From Bacteriovoracaceae bacterium (GTDB lineage Bacteria > Bdellovibrionota > Bacteriovoracia > Bacteriovoracales > Bacteriovoracaceae), in the NCBI GenBank assembly GCA_947440875.1, contig CANETG010000175.1, positions 1-5,857 on the forward strand: 5,857 nt of DNA. The letters are read 5' to 3'. The notes beneath the pieces are model-generated. The model was not told the DNA's origin. It ran no database searches and was given only the letters and a program-made list of their open reading frames with translations. Position 1 is the first letter of the stretch; every line of letters begins with the position of its first letter. The position numbers and the translations under genes were made by a program. Shown here one piece after another: positions 1-5,857 of this stretch.

Positions 1-89
1 CAGGGACAACGACCCCGATCCTATTCGGAAAGCTCTCTCACTCGGGTTCAATTGTTGATGCCTTCGAAGCTATTAAGTCCTCGAAATAA
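1..89 (+). CDS. C-terminal end of an unrecognised protein (5' truncated by window edge)
   Basis: The frame that uses codons starting at position 3 is open from the window edge to a TAA at 87-89 and encodes 28 visible residues, including the stretches TTTPILFGKL and HSGSIVDAFEAI. It is the only forward frame whose end sits directly before the intrinsic terminator at 98-121, and its composition (a hydrophobic strand, then a helix-like VDAFEAIK end) looks like the last strand and helix of a globular enzyme. The other two forward frames give Arg/Ser/Pro-rich or short products. I do not recognise the family from so short a tail and assign no function. The gene is separated from the following lipoprotein gene by the terminator, so the two are probably not co-transcribed. 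Confidence 0.65.
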   Translation, partial: GTTTPILFGKLSHSGSIVDAFEAIKSSK

Positions 90-97
90 ATGATGCC

Positions 98-121
98 GAG
101 GGGGAGCAATCCCCCTCTTTT
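98..121 (+). terminator. Rho-independent terminator with GCAA tetraloop
   Basis: GAGGGGGA (98-105) pairs with TCCCCCTC (110-117) in a perfect 8-bp stem, mostly G-C, closed by a GCAA loop (106-109), which is a GNRA tetraloop. TTTT follows directly at 118-121. It lies 8 bases after the stop codon at 87-89, so it ends the truncated upstream gene. The minus strand has no T-tract after the hairpin, so it should work only in the plus direction. Confidence 0.9.
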
Positions 122-180
122 CGATAGCCTAACAATCTTAAGATAAAGATCCGCGTCTGCTGAACCGATAAGTCTCTTTA

Positions 181-873
181 ATGAGGACTATACCCCTTGT
201 TCTCTTTATTTTATTTGCCTCATGCGCTCGACATCATGATCGACCAACTCGCGCCCCTTCATCGGAGTCTCAAGAACTGCGCTTCGGAGAGCATGATCCA
301 AAACTGAGCTCGGTGAAACAATTCCCACCACGATACGATCAGAAAATGGTGAGATTCTTTTTTTACATCGAACTGAAAGATTCTTCTCATTTATCTGTCG
401 ACCGCGATCCAAGTGAGTTTGAGATCCGGGGGATGAATAAAGTTTTTCCAGCGAAAGTCCAACGAGTTAAGCGCGGGAAATACTATTTGATTCTCGAATC
501 AGAAAAAAATATTTCGGTCAGTAAGCTTGATTTCTACGTCGCTGGCGTAAAGCTTCTTGAAAGTTTTCGAGTGGGGCTTAAGCCGCCTCATTGGAAAAAG
601 ACTAAAATCTTGAAACTTCACGCCGACAGATCAATGGCCGTGCTCGAGCTCCGATTACAAGATGAAAAAGGAAATTTGGTAGAGACCCCTGAGACTCCAG
701 AAATCATCGTGGATACGGACGTAGAAATCACAATGCTTGAGCAAATAGGCGATGGAATTTGGCGGATGACCCTCAGATACCCCTATGGGAATCAACTTTT
801 CTATATTTCAGTCCGCTCCCATGGTGTGGAATTTAAGAATCTCTTTCGATTCCAATTCATCGACCAACAGTAA
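181..873 (+). CDS. Predicted lipoprotein with two Ig-like beta-sandwich modules, function unknown
   Basis: This 230-residue protein starts with a short signal sequence (MRTIPLVLFILFASC). Arg2 is followed by a hydrophobic run at 4-13 and a lipobox-like FASC with Cys15 as the probable lipidated residue; Phe at -3 is not the classical Leu but is tolerated in some lipoproteins. A polar linker (about 16-50) leads to two segments of similar layout, about 57-123 and 143-217. In each, a hydrophobic strand (RFFFYIELKD; AVLELRLQDEKGN) precedes a Pro-containing strand, then a GxYxLxL or GxWRMTL strand, and the module ends in a further strand. This resembles bacterial Ig-like (invasin/Big-type) folds; that is inference from pattern only. 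The likely location is the outer membrane or periplasm. The start is fixed by an in-frame stop at 169-171 and by the signal sequence, although no Shine-Dalgarno sequence precedes it. The gene lies 57 bases before the E1 gene on the same strand; no functional link is evident. Confidence 0.85.
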   Translation: MRTIPLVLFILFASCARHHDRPTRAPSSESQELRFGEHDPKLSSVKQFPPRYDQKMVRFFFYIELKDSSHLSVDRDPSEFEIRGMNKVFPAKVQRVKRGKYYLILESEKNISVSKLDFYVAGVKLLESFRVGLKPPHWKKTKILKLHADRSMAVLELRLQDEKGNLVETPETPEIIVDTDVEITMLEQIGDGIWRMTLRYPYGNQLFYISVRSHGVEFKNLFRFQFIDQQ

Positions 874-918
874 GGTAGATTTTCCTGTCTCTCAGAAGTA
901 AGATGAGACGAACTTTCT

Positions 919-923
919 AAGGA
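919..923 (+). promoter_or_regulatory. Ribosome binding site of the E1 gene
   Basis: AAGGA lies 7 bases before the ATG at 931, a near-ideal Shine-Dalgarno sequence and spacing. It supports 931 as the start of the fused E1 gene and contrasts with the lipoprotein gene before it, which has no such site. Confidence 0.75.
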
Positions 924-930
924 AATTACC

Positions 931-3105
931 ATGCGCATTAACACCGCTGTAACAGAGGCCACTGAAGTGAATTCCAAACGCAATCCTGCTTACGACAAAA
1001 AATTAGACCTCATTAAAAAGCACAAGCTCTCTAAAGCAGACCTCCAATGGTTCCTGCACAATATTTTTGTTTCGCGGAAAACCGATGATGCAGAAATTTC
1101 CATGAAAAAACAGAATAAAGCTTTCTTCCAAATCTCGGGTGCTGGTCACGAAGGAATACTTTCGGCAACGGCAAAAGTATTGAAACCAAAGCACGATTAT
1201 TTTATTCCGTACTATCGTGACCGCGCACTTTGTATTGGTCTGGGTGTCACTCCTTACGAAATGCTTTGCCAAGCCAACGGAAACATCGGCGACACAGCTT
1301 CGCATGGTCGGCAGATGCCCGCGCACTGGGGAAATGTGAAGCTCAATATCGTTTCTAAATCGTCCTGCACAGGAACTCAATTTCTCCAAGCAGTGGGTAT
1401 CGCCGAAGCAGGACTTCATCTCAAAAAAATGAAACTCAAAGATTCTCCGGTTTATCACGACCAAGAAATCGTTTACGTTTCCTGCGGTGACGGTACAACT
1501 TCTCAGGGTGAATTCTGGGAAGGCCTCACCACTGCCTGTGTCAATAAGCTACCAGTTCTCTTCATGGTAGAAGATAACGGTTACGCGATTTCGGTTCCCG
1601 TAAGAGTTCAAACTCCTGGAGCATCGATCTCGGTAGCGCTGGCAAATTTCCCGGGTCTTAAAATATTTAACTGTGACGGAAGCTGTCCCATTGAATCTTT
1701 CGATACGATGGTAGAGGCAGAGAAATATCTTCGCGCAGGAAAGGGTCCAGCTCTGGTTCACGCGACGGTGACTCGCCCTTATTCACACTCTCTTTCGGAT
1801 GATCATTCTTACTACAGAACTAAAGATGATCTCGCCGACGAAGCTTTCCGCGATGTCTTTAACTCTTTCCCGCGTTTTCTCACCGACACGGGCCTCATGA
1901 CTTCAGAAGAAACAAAGTCTGCGCTCGATGAAGCTTCGAAAGAAGTAAAAGAGGCGATGGCAAAAGCTCTTGAAACAGAGTGGCCTTCGAAAGATTCGTA
2001 CATGGATCATCTTTACTCGATGGAAGTTGATCCGAGTTCTTCTCAATTTGAAACTTCGCCCAAGCTCACTGGTAAAGATGATATCCCCCTGGCATCCGCC
2101 GTTAACATGACGATGAAGTCTGAGATTAAAAAGAATCCACTCATGATGGTTTTCGGAGAGGACGTTGCGGACTTCACGGAAGTGGAAAAATACGAAAATC
2201 CTGATCTGAAAGGGAAGGGCGGAGTATTCAAAGTCACGCACGGAGTTCAGAAAGCTGCTCAACCGGGGCAGGTTTTCAATTCACCTCTAGCGGAAGCCAA
2301 TATCATTGGTCGCGCAATTGGTATGGCGATGAGAGGGTTAAAGCCCGTCGTTGAAATTCAATTCTTTGATTACATCTGGACTGCTTACATGCAGTTGAAA
2401 AACGAGATGGGAACGACCCGGTACCGCTCTGGTGGTGACTTTAAGTGTCCGATGGTCGTTCGTGTTCCGATCGGGGGTTATCTGCGCGGAGGAGCGATCT
2501 ACCACTCACAGAGTGGTGAATCACTTTTCACTCACACCCCGGGGATTCGTGTCGTCTATCCGTCGAACGCTCTCGATGCCATCGGACTTTTAAGAACAGC
2601 GATTCGCTGTGATGATCCGGTGCTATTTCTTGAACACAAACATCTTTATTATCAGGGATACAATCGCTGTGCTGATCCAGGTGAGGATTACATGATTCCA
2701 TTCGGTAAAGCGCGCCTGGTTCGCGAAGGCAAGAACGCCACTGTCGTTTGCTGGGGAGCTCTCGTCCAGAAGTCGGTAGAAGCGGCGAAGGTACTTGAAG
2801 CGGAAGGTTTCTCCGTTGAGATTCTTGATGCTCGGACAATTTCTCCATTCGATTATGAAGCTGTTTATAAATCACTTAAGAAGACTCACCGTCTTCTCAT
2901 CTGTCACGAAGAGCACAAAACTTCTGGTTATGCTGGTGAGATCGCTGCGCGAGTCAACGAAGAATGCTTTGAAGCTCTTGATGCCCCGATCATGCGAGTG
3001 GCCTCGAAAGATGTTCACGTTGCTTACTGTCCGGACCTAGAAGAAGTGATTCTTCCTCAGACGAGTGATGTGGTTGAAGCCTTAAGAAAACTTTGTCATT
3101 ACTAA
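931..3105 (+). CDS. Fused E1 alpha/beta subunit of a thiamine-diphosphate 2-oxoacid dehydrogenase, probably branched-chain (2-oxoisovalerate) type
   Basis: This 724-residue protein joins both E1 subunits of a 2-oxoacid dehydrogenase complex, which decarboxylates a 2-oxoacid on thiamine diphosphate and passes the acyl group to the lipoyl arm of E2 in the cytoplasm. The alpha half (about 35-360) shows YYRDR (94-98), GRQMPAH (126-132, typical of branched-chain E1), the ThDP/Mg motif GDG (186-188) ending at Asn216, and the RPYSHSLSDD loop (282-291), equivalent to the phosphorylation loop of mitochondrial E1alpha. The beta half (about 384-724) shows FGEDV (408-412), SPLAE with Glu455 as the expected cofactor-activating glutamate, YHSQS with His525, and a transketolase C-terminal domain from about 590. 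A charged helical linker (325-380) joins the halves. All key residues are present, so it should be active. Single-chain E1 proteins of this kind are known in Chlamydia and Bacteroidetes. Substrate choice cannot be settled here, since pyruvate- and acetoin-type E1 proteins are related. No E2 or E3 gene is within the window. Confidence 0.95.
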   Translation: MRINTAVTEATEVNSKRNPAYDKKLDLIKKHKLSKADLQWFLHNIFVSRKTDDAEISMKKQNKAFFQISGAGHEGILSATAKVLKPKHDYFIPYYRDRALCIGLGVTPYEMLCQANGNIGDTASHGRQMPAHWGNVKLNIVSKSSCTGTQFLQAVGIAEAGLHLKKMKLKDSPVYHDQEIVYVSCGDGTTSQGEFWEGLTTACVNKLPVLFMVEDNGYAISVPVRVQTPGASISVALANFPGLKIFNCDGSCPIESFDTMVEAEKYLRAGKGPALVHATVTRPYSHSLSDDHSYYRTKDDLADEAFRDVFNSFPRFLTDTGLMTSEETKSALDEASKEVKEAMAKALETEWPSKDSYMDHLYSMEVDPSSSQFETSPKLTGKDDIPLASAVNMTMKSEIKKNPLMMVFGEDVADFTEVEKYENPDLKGKGGVFKVTHGVQKAAQPGQVFNSPLAEANIIGRAIGMAMRGLKPVVEIQFFDYIWTAYMQLKNEMGTTRYRSGGDFKCPMVVRVPIGGYLRGGAIYHSQSGESLFTHTPGIRVVYPSNALDAIGLLRTAIRCDDPVLFLEHKHLYYQGYNRCADPGEDYMIPFGKARLVREGKNATVVCWGALVQKSVEAAKVLEAEGFSVEILDARTISPFDYEAVYKSLKKTHRLLICHEEHKTSGYAGEIAARVNEECFEALDAPIMRVASKDVHVAYCPDLEEVILPQTSDVVEALRKLCHY

Positions 3106-3106
3106 C

Positions 3107-3131
3107 AAAAGGGGCCCATGCGGCCCCTTTT
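3107..3131 (+). terminator. Intrinsic terminator, probably bidirectional, between convergent genes
   Basis: AAAAGGGGCC (3107-3116) pairs perfectly with GGCCCCTTTT (3122-3131) around the 5-base loop CATGC. The stem begins 1 base after the stop of the E1 gene (TAA at 3103-3105), and the plus-strand T-run is the 3' arm itself plus further T-rich sequence. Read on the minus strand the hairpin also ends in TTTT, so it can stop transcripts of the minus-strand operon, whose last stop codon is at 3263-3265. No other T-tailed hairpin exists between the two gene ends. Confidence 0.9.
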
Positions 3132-3201
3132 ATTATGTCTTTGTTGGTTTCGCTGCCAAATATCAATCCCCTTCAAAAAAAGTAAGATTGTAGGTGAGTG
3201 A

Positions 3202-3220
3202 GTGTCTTAAGATTAGACAC
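3202..3220. repeat. Small inverted repeat (hairpin) without T-tract
   Basis: GTGTCT (3202-3207) is complementary to AGACAC (3215-3220), with a 7-base loop TAAGATT. A short GTGA repeat (GTGAGTGAGTG, 3194-3204) overlaps its left side. It lies in the 131-base gap between the convergent genes, about 40 bases beyond the stop of the minus-strand gene. Neither strand has a T-tract after it, so it is not a standard terminator; it may be a 3'-end stabilising stem or chance. Confidence 0.35.
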
Positions 3221-3262
3221 CCCCTGTACGTCAGCTTGATGGCTAAAATATGATCACGGGCC

Positions 3263-3811
3263 TTAGTGAGGCTTCCGAATACTAACTGTGCCGTTGTCGG
3301 CATCTAGAGCTATTTCGTCGCCGGATTTAATCAACCTCGTTGCATCCTGAACTTTTACAATCGCCGGAATACCTGCCTCACGCGCAAGAATTGCAGCGTG
3401 GCTGAGAAGACTTCCTTCTTCTAGGATTATTCCGGCCGGTCTTTGCTTCATGAGTAAGGGGAGTTCTTTACTGTTTCTGAGAATAAGAATTTTCCCTTTA
3501 AGCTCATCTTGAATATCAGTCGTACATATCGCGGTAATTTTTCCTGACGAAGCGGTAATACCCACTAGCTTCTGAGACGCTTTATCCGCGCGCGGAATTG
3601 AAGTCAGTATTTTGCCCTTAACCCCAACGATCTTTTCATTCTCGAGTGAAAAATGAAGCTCTGATAAAGGGAAGCGTGCAGTCTTAATTCTTTCAGAGAC
3701 GGTCATGACTGCTTCAAGTTCAATCATGCTGATCTTGGGAGAACCCGCCAGAAGAGTTGCCTTTCGGATATCGCCCTCCGATATCTCCAGCACGTCATTT
3801 CCTAATGCCAC
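3263..3811 (-). CDS. Stand-alone PEP-utilising enzyme mobile-domain (phosphohistidine swivel) protein
   Basis: From the GTG at 3811 the product has 182 residues. Residues about 83-180 match the mobile phosphohistidine domain of PEP synthase, pyruvate phosphate dikinase and rifampin phosphotransferase: GITASSG opening, PAGIILEEGSLLSHAAILA with His138 as the expected phospho-acceptor, REAGIPAIV, then the DGTVSI-like end (ADNGTVSI). The LSHAA form is seen in synthase-like and rifampin-phosphotransferase-like proteins. In those enzymes this domain shuttles phosphate between an ATP-grasp domain and a second site; here the ATP-grasp domain (some 300 residues) is absent, so the protein needs a partner in trans or has another role. 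Residues 1-80 are not recognised. The start is uncertain: the same frame stays open for 38 more codons, to 3925, without ATG, GTG or TTG, and an AAGGG lies 12 bases before the GTG. It follows the TIGR03545-type gene on the same strand, probably in one operon. It could also be a remnant of a larger enzyme. Confidence 0.8.
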   Translation of the reverse strand: MALGNDVLEISEGDIRKATLLAGSPKISMIELEAVMTVSERIKTARFPLSELHFSLENEKIVGVKGKILTSIPRADKASQKLVGITASSGKITAICTTDIQDELKGKILILRNSKELPLLMKQRPAGIILEEGSLLSHAAILAREAGIPAIVKVQDATRLIKSGDEIALDADNGTVSIRKPH

Positions 3812-3918
3812 CGTATCGACGGTCCCTTGATAGAGAATTATAGTTTTGGAAGTATTGCGGGAAAAAGAGACACCCAGTTCAGTGAGAAGCTCGCTAAACC
3901 GGGCTTGATCGAATGTTT

Positions 3919-5802
3919 TCAGAATTTAATCTTCTTAAAGAGATCTTTACCTTTTGATTTTAGGTCAATCCCACCGCCAGATTTTAGCTTTGCGATTTCT
4001 TTTTGAATCTTATCTTCATTGTTCTTGTAAAGATCACCGAGATTTCCGAGACTCTTGAGGTTACTGCTATTGCCGTTAATAGCTGCCATCAATTTCTCTC
4101 TTGGCTGATTAATCTTTTCTTCTACCATGGCGTTGAGTTTGTCCTGAGCTTCTTGAACTTTTATTCCAATTTCACGGCTAAAACCTGTTGAGAGCTCTGA
4201 TCCAAGGTTCGACTGAATGTCCATGTCGAGATTTGCGAATGTTCCTCCCGCGCGCCCGTTGAGATTAATAACGGGGATACCATTTACAACATTGGTGAGA
4301 ATTTCCCGAGCGAGTTTATTCTTTGTCTCGACGATAAACTTCGGTTGGGACAGAGCGCTCATCCAGCTCATGTCAATTTTTTCGCCCTCGAGTGTTGCGT
4401 TGATAGTACTTGATCCTGTCGCGTTTAAAAAACCGAATTTCATATTCTTGTCATTCAGAAACATTTTCTCGGGAACATTAAATGAGTTCACCTGAATGAG
4501 AGCTGATTGTCTGCCGATGTCCCGAGTGAAGTCAGCTGTGAGAACAGCTTTCACACCTAGAATTTTAGCCGTCGGAAAATCTCCTCTGAGATCAAGCACA
4601 ACTGGCTTGTTAATTTGTTTCGGGTGAGTTGTGACGTTCGTGAGTTCACCCGATACGTTTCCGGAATAGGAGTCCGCAGTCCCTTTCGAGCTGATGGCGG
4701 CTTTCTTTAACCAGAAGAGGGGATATCCCGTGGTGATTGGAAACTGATAACTTTTCCCATCGCTTCTTTTCGGTGGAATGACTTCATCTTTTTGTTTTTT
4801 CTCCGGCAGGTATTGATCGGCGACTGCCTGATACTTTCTGGCCTGGGCAATTTTATCGGCGAATTCGCCAGCGAAGAGGTGCATCGCCATGTCTTTAAAA
4901 TCAATCTTAGGGATTTGGAAGCGGTCTTTAAGAGCATTGATGTCTTCTTTCACCAGACTCTCAATTTCTTTTGGATAGGCCGTCACCGCTTTGACTTCCG
5001 ACTGGAGCTGCTTGGAGGATTTTTCAATTTCTTTGGCCTGTTTTTGAACTGCTTTAAGTAGGTCTGAAAGTTTTTTTACTCCCTCGGCCTGTTTTAAGAA
5101 ATTCTTCTCCCCACGCACTTGAGCAATCTGAGTTTCGATTTCTTTTAGTTTTGAGGTGTCGGAGAGTTCTTTCACTTTTCCGTCCCAAAATTCTTTTTTT
5201 GTATTCACGTCGGCGACCATCACTTTGAGTCTCGCCTCAGATTTAAGTTCTCCACGGATTTTTTCGAGCTGTTCTTTCGGATCTCCGCCTTCAAGGAGGG
5301 CAACGACATCACCGAGAACGTTTCCACCGTATTTATTCTTCACCTGGTTTATCACCTGGGCTTGAAGCGCCTCGATCTTTGAGGGTTTCGCTGGTGCTGG
5401 AGGCAGTATGCGTCCCGGGCTACTGCGTTTACTCATGAGTTGAATGCCGTTAATGCTCGACTCTTCGACGACAAACTTGGCGCGAAGGAGAGCATCCCAA
5501 AGGAAACCAAAATGGACGTTTCCGATTTCAAGAGAGTTAAACCCGGGTCTTTCGACATGAGTCACCTGAAGTCGATCCAGATCAAAACGACCACGGATGA
5601 AGCTCGTTCTGATTTCACCCACGTTCACTTCAGCGCCATTGGCCTGGGTGCCTACGTATTCAACGAGCTTTTTCAAATGACTATCAAAGTAGAAACTAAA
5701 ATAGGCAAAAGTGAGTGCTGAGATGAGTGCGACCGGGATGATCGCTTCAAAGCGGATCGGACCTTTTTTCTTCGGAGCTTTTTTTTCTTGAGTATCGGCC
5801 AT
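3919..5802 (-). CDS. TIGR03545-type membrane-anchored protein with AsmA-like N-terminus and coiled coil
   Basis: This 627-residue protein has a Lys-rich cytoplasmic start (KKAPKKKGP), one membrane segment at about 20-39 (IIPVALISALTFAYFSFYF), and the rest presumably in the periplasm. Residues about 50-120 have the AsmA/YhdP-like layout: GAEVNVGEIRTSFIRGRFDL, a strand with PGFNSLEIGNVHF, then ALLRAKFVVEESSINGIQL. Residues about 175-275 are Lys/Glu-rich and heptad-like, a probable coiled coil. The stretch FPITTGYPLFWLKKAAIS (354-371) begins a beta-rich part reaching about 540, and a charged helical tail follows (about 545-627). I recall this overall plan for the uncharacterised TIGR03545 family, often paired with TIGR03546; the assignment is from memory of the pattern. 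AsmA-like proteins are linked to lipid transport and outer membrane assembly, so an envelope role is inferred. The start is supported by GGAG 6 bases upstream. A partial gene ends 12 bases upstream and the PEP mobile-domain gene follows, suggesting an operon. Confidence 0.85.
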   Translation of the reverse strand: MADTQEKKAPKKKGPIRFEAIIPVALISALTFAYFSFYFDSHLKKLVEYVGTQANGAEVNVGEIRTSFIRGRFDLDRLQVTHVERPGFNSLEIGNVHFGFLWDALLRAKFVVEESSINGIQLMSKRSSPGRILPPAPAKPSKIEALQAQVINQVKNKYGGNVLGDVVALLEGGDPKEQLEKIRGELKSEARLKVMVADVNTKKEFWDGKVKELSDTSKLKEIETQIAQVRGEKNFLKQAEGVKKLSDLLKAVQKQAKEIEKSSKQLQSEVKAVTAYPKEIESLVKEDINALKDRFQIPKIDFKDMAMHLFAGEFADKIAQARKYQAVADQYLPEKKQKDEVIPPKRSDGKSYQFPITTGYPLFWLKKAAISSKGTADSYSGNVSGELTNVTTHPKQINKPVVLDLRGDFPTAKILGVKAVLTADFTRDIGRQSALIQVNSFNVPEKMFLNDKNMKFGFLNATGSSTINATLEGEKIDMSWMSALSQPKFIVETKNKLAREILTNVVNGIPVINLNGRAGGTFANLDMDIQSNLGSELSTGFSREIGIKVQEAQDKLNAMVEEKINQPREKLMAAINGNSSNLKSLGNLGDLYKNNEDKIQKEIAKLKSGGGIDLKSKGKDLFKKIKF

Positions 5803-5808
5803 ATGTTT

Positions 5809-5812
5809 CTCC
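5809..5812 (-). promoter_or_regulatory. Ribosome binding site of the TIGR03545-type gene
   Basis: On the minus strand GGAG stands 6 bases before the ATG whose first base is 5802. It falls in the 12-base gap after the stop of the upstream gene, so the TIGR03545-type gene is translated from its own site on what is probably a shared transcript. Confidence 0.7.
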
Positions 5813-5814
5813 GC

Positions 5815-5857
5815 TTAATTGTTCCACGAGTATTGATCGTACTTGTAATACCACTGA
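5815..5857 (-). CDS. C-terminal end of the upstream operon gene (truncated by window edge), possibly the TIGR03546 partner
   Basis: The minus strand reads QWYYKYDQYSWNN and then TAA (5815-5817), 13 residues of an open frame that ends 12 bases before the TIGR03545-type gene. The aromatic, polar tail looks like real coding sequence, and the short gap with a clean ribosome binding site fits an operon. TIGR03545 genes often sit next to a TIGR03546 (DUF2062-like small membrane protein) gene, so that is a reasonable guess, but 13 residues cannot prove it. Confidence 0.55.
   Translation of the reverse strand, partial: QWYYKYDQYSWNN

Noticed and set aside
896..906. Possible -10 box TAAGAT for a separate E1 promoter
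   Set aside because: Four of six matches only, and no acceptable -35 element at the right distance.
1003..1464. 153-codon open frame on the minus strand
   Set aside because: It lies wholly inside the E1 gene, has a Cys/Phe/Arg-rich composition without domain features, and is explained as the antisense shadow of a strongly conserved enzyme.
1903..2262. 119-codon minus-strand frame, with other antisense frames at 1549-1761, 1812-2003, 2043-2237 and 2528-2875
   Set aside because: All overlap the E1 coding sequence, show no ribosome binding logic or recognisable protein, and conflict with the intact plus-strand motifs.
2795..3040. 81-codon plus-strand frame inside the C-terminal part of the E1 gene
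   Set aside because: It is out of frame with the conserved transketolase C-terminal domain and has no independent features.
3916..3930. Programmed frameshift fusing the TIGR03545-type protein to the PEP mobile-domain protein
   Set aside because: The second frame is -1 relative to the first and begins right at the stop, but the junction (ATTAAATTCTGA) has no slippery heptamer and the frame has a TAA at 3926-3928, leaving a slip window of only two codons.
4003..5721. Several plus-strand frames of 62-93 codons, including 4217-4495, 4792-5061 and 5440-5721
   Set aside because: They are antisense to the TIGR03545-type gene; their Phe/Ser/Leu-rich composition mirrors its Lys/Glu-rich codons.

Overview
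The window is a compact bacterial segment with two convergent transcription groups and no RNA genes, mobile elements or CRISPR arrays that I can see. Composition is moderate (roughly 45-50% G+C by eye). The gene content (a single-chain E1 alpha/beta 2-oxoacid dehydrogenase, a TIGR03545-type membrane protein, a small lipoprotein) would fit a Bdellovibrio-like or other delta-type Gram-negative bacterium. This placement is an inference from gene style, not from a marker gene.

Plus strand, 1-3131. The tail of an unrecognised gene (ends at 89) is closed by a strong GNRA-loop intrinsic terminator (98-121). Next is a 230-residue predicted lipoprotein (181-873) that appears to be built of two Ig-like beta-sandwich modules. 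After 57 bases comes a 724-residue fused E1alpha-E1beta thiamine-diphosphate 2-oxoacid dehydrogenase (931-3105), closest in motifs to the branched-chain (2-oxoisovalerate) type. It ends at a 10-bp-stem terminator (3107-3131) that is symmetric enough to work on both strands. No E2 or E3 gene is present in the window.

Intergenic, 3132-3262. This short stretch between convergent genes contains one small hairpin without a T-tract (3202-3220) and nothing else recognisable.

Minus strand, 5857-3263. Read in the direction of transcription, there is the last 13 codons of an upstream gene, then after 12 bases a 627-residue TIGR03545-type protein. That protein has an N-terminal membrane anchor, an AsmA-like N-terminal region and a long coiled coil. 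Last comes a small protein carrying a stand-alone PEP-utilising-enzyme mobile (phosphohistidine) domain. The tight spacing suggests one operon. The small protein is the oddest gene here: it has the phospho-accepting histidine motif but no ATP-grasp partner domain, and its reading frame stays open back to the stop codon of the upstream gene without an ordinary start codon.

No clear new biological system is evident. The points most worth checking are the orphan swivelling domain and its start, and the AsmA-like interpretation of the TIGR03545 protein.
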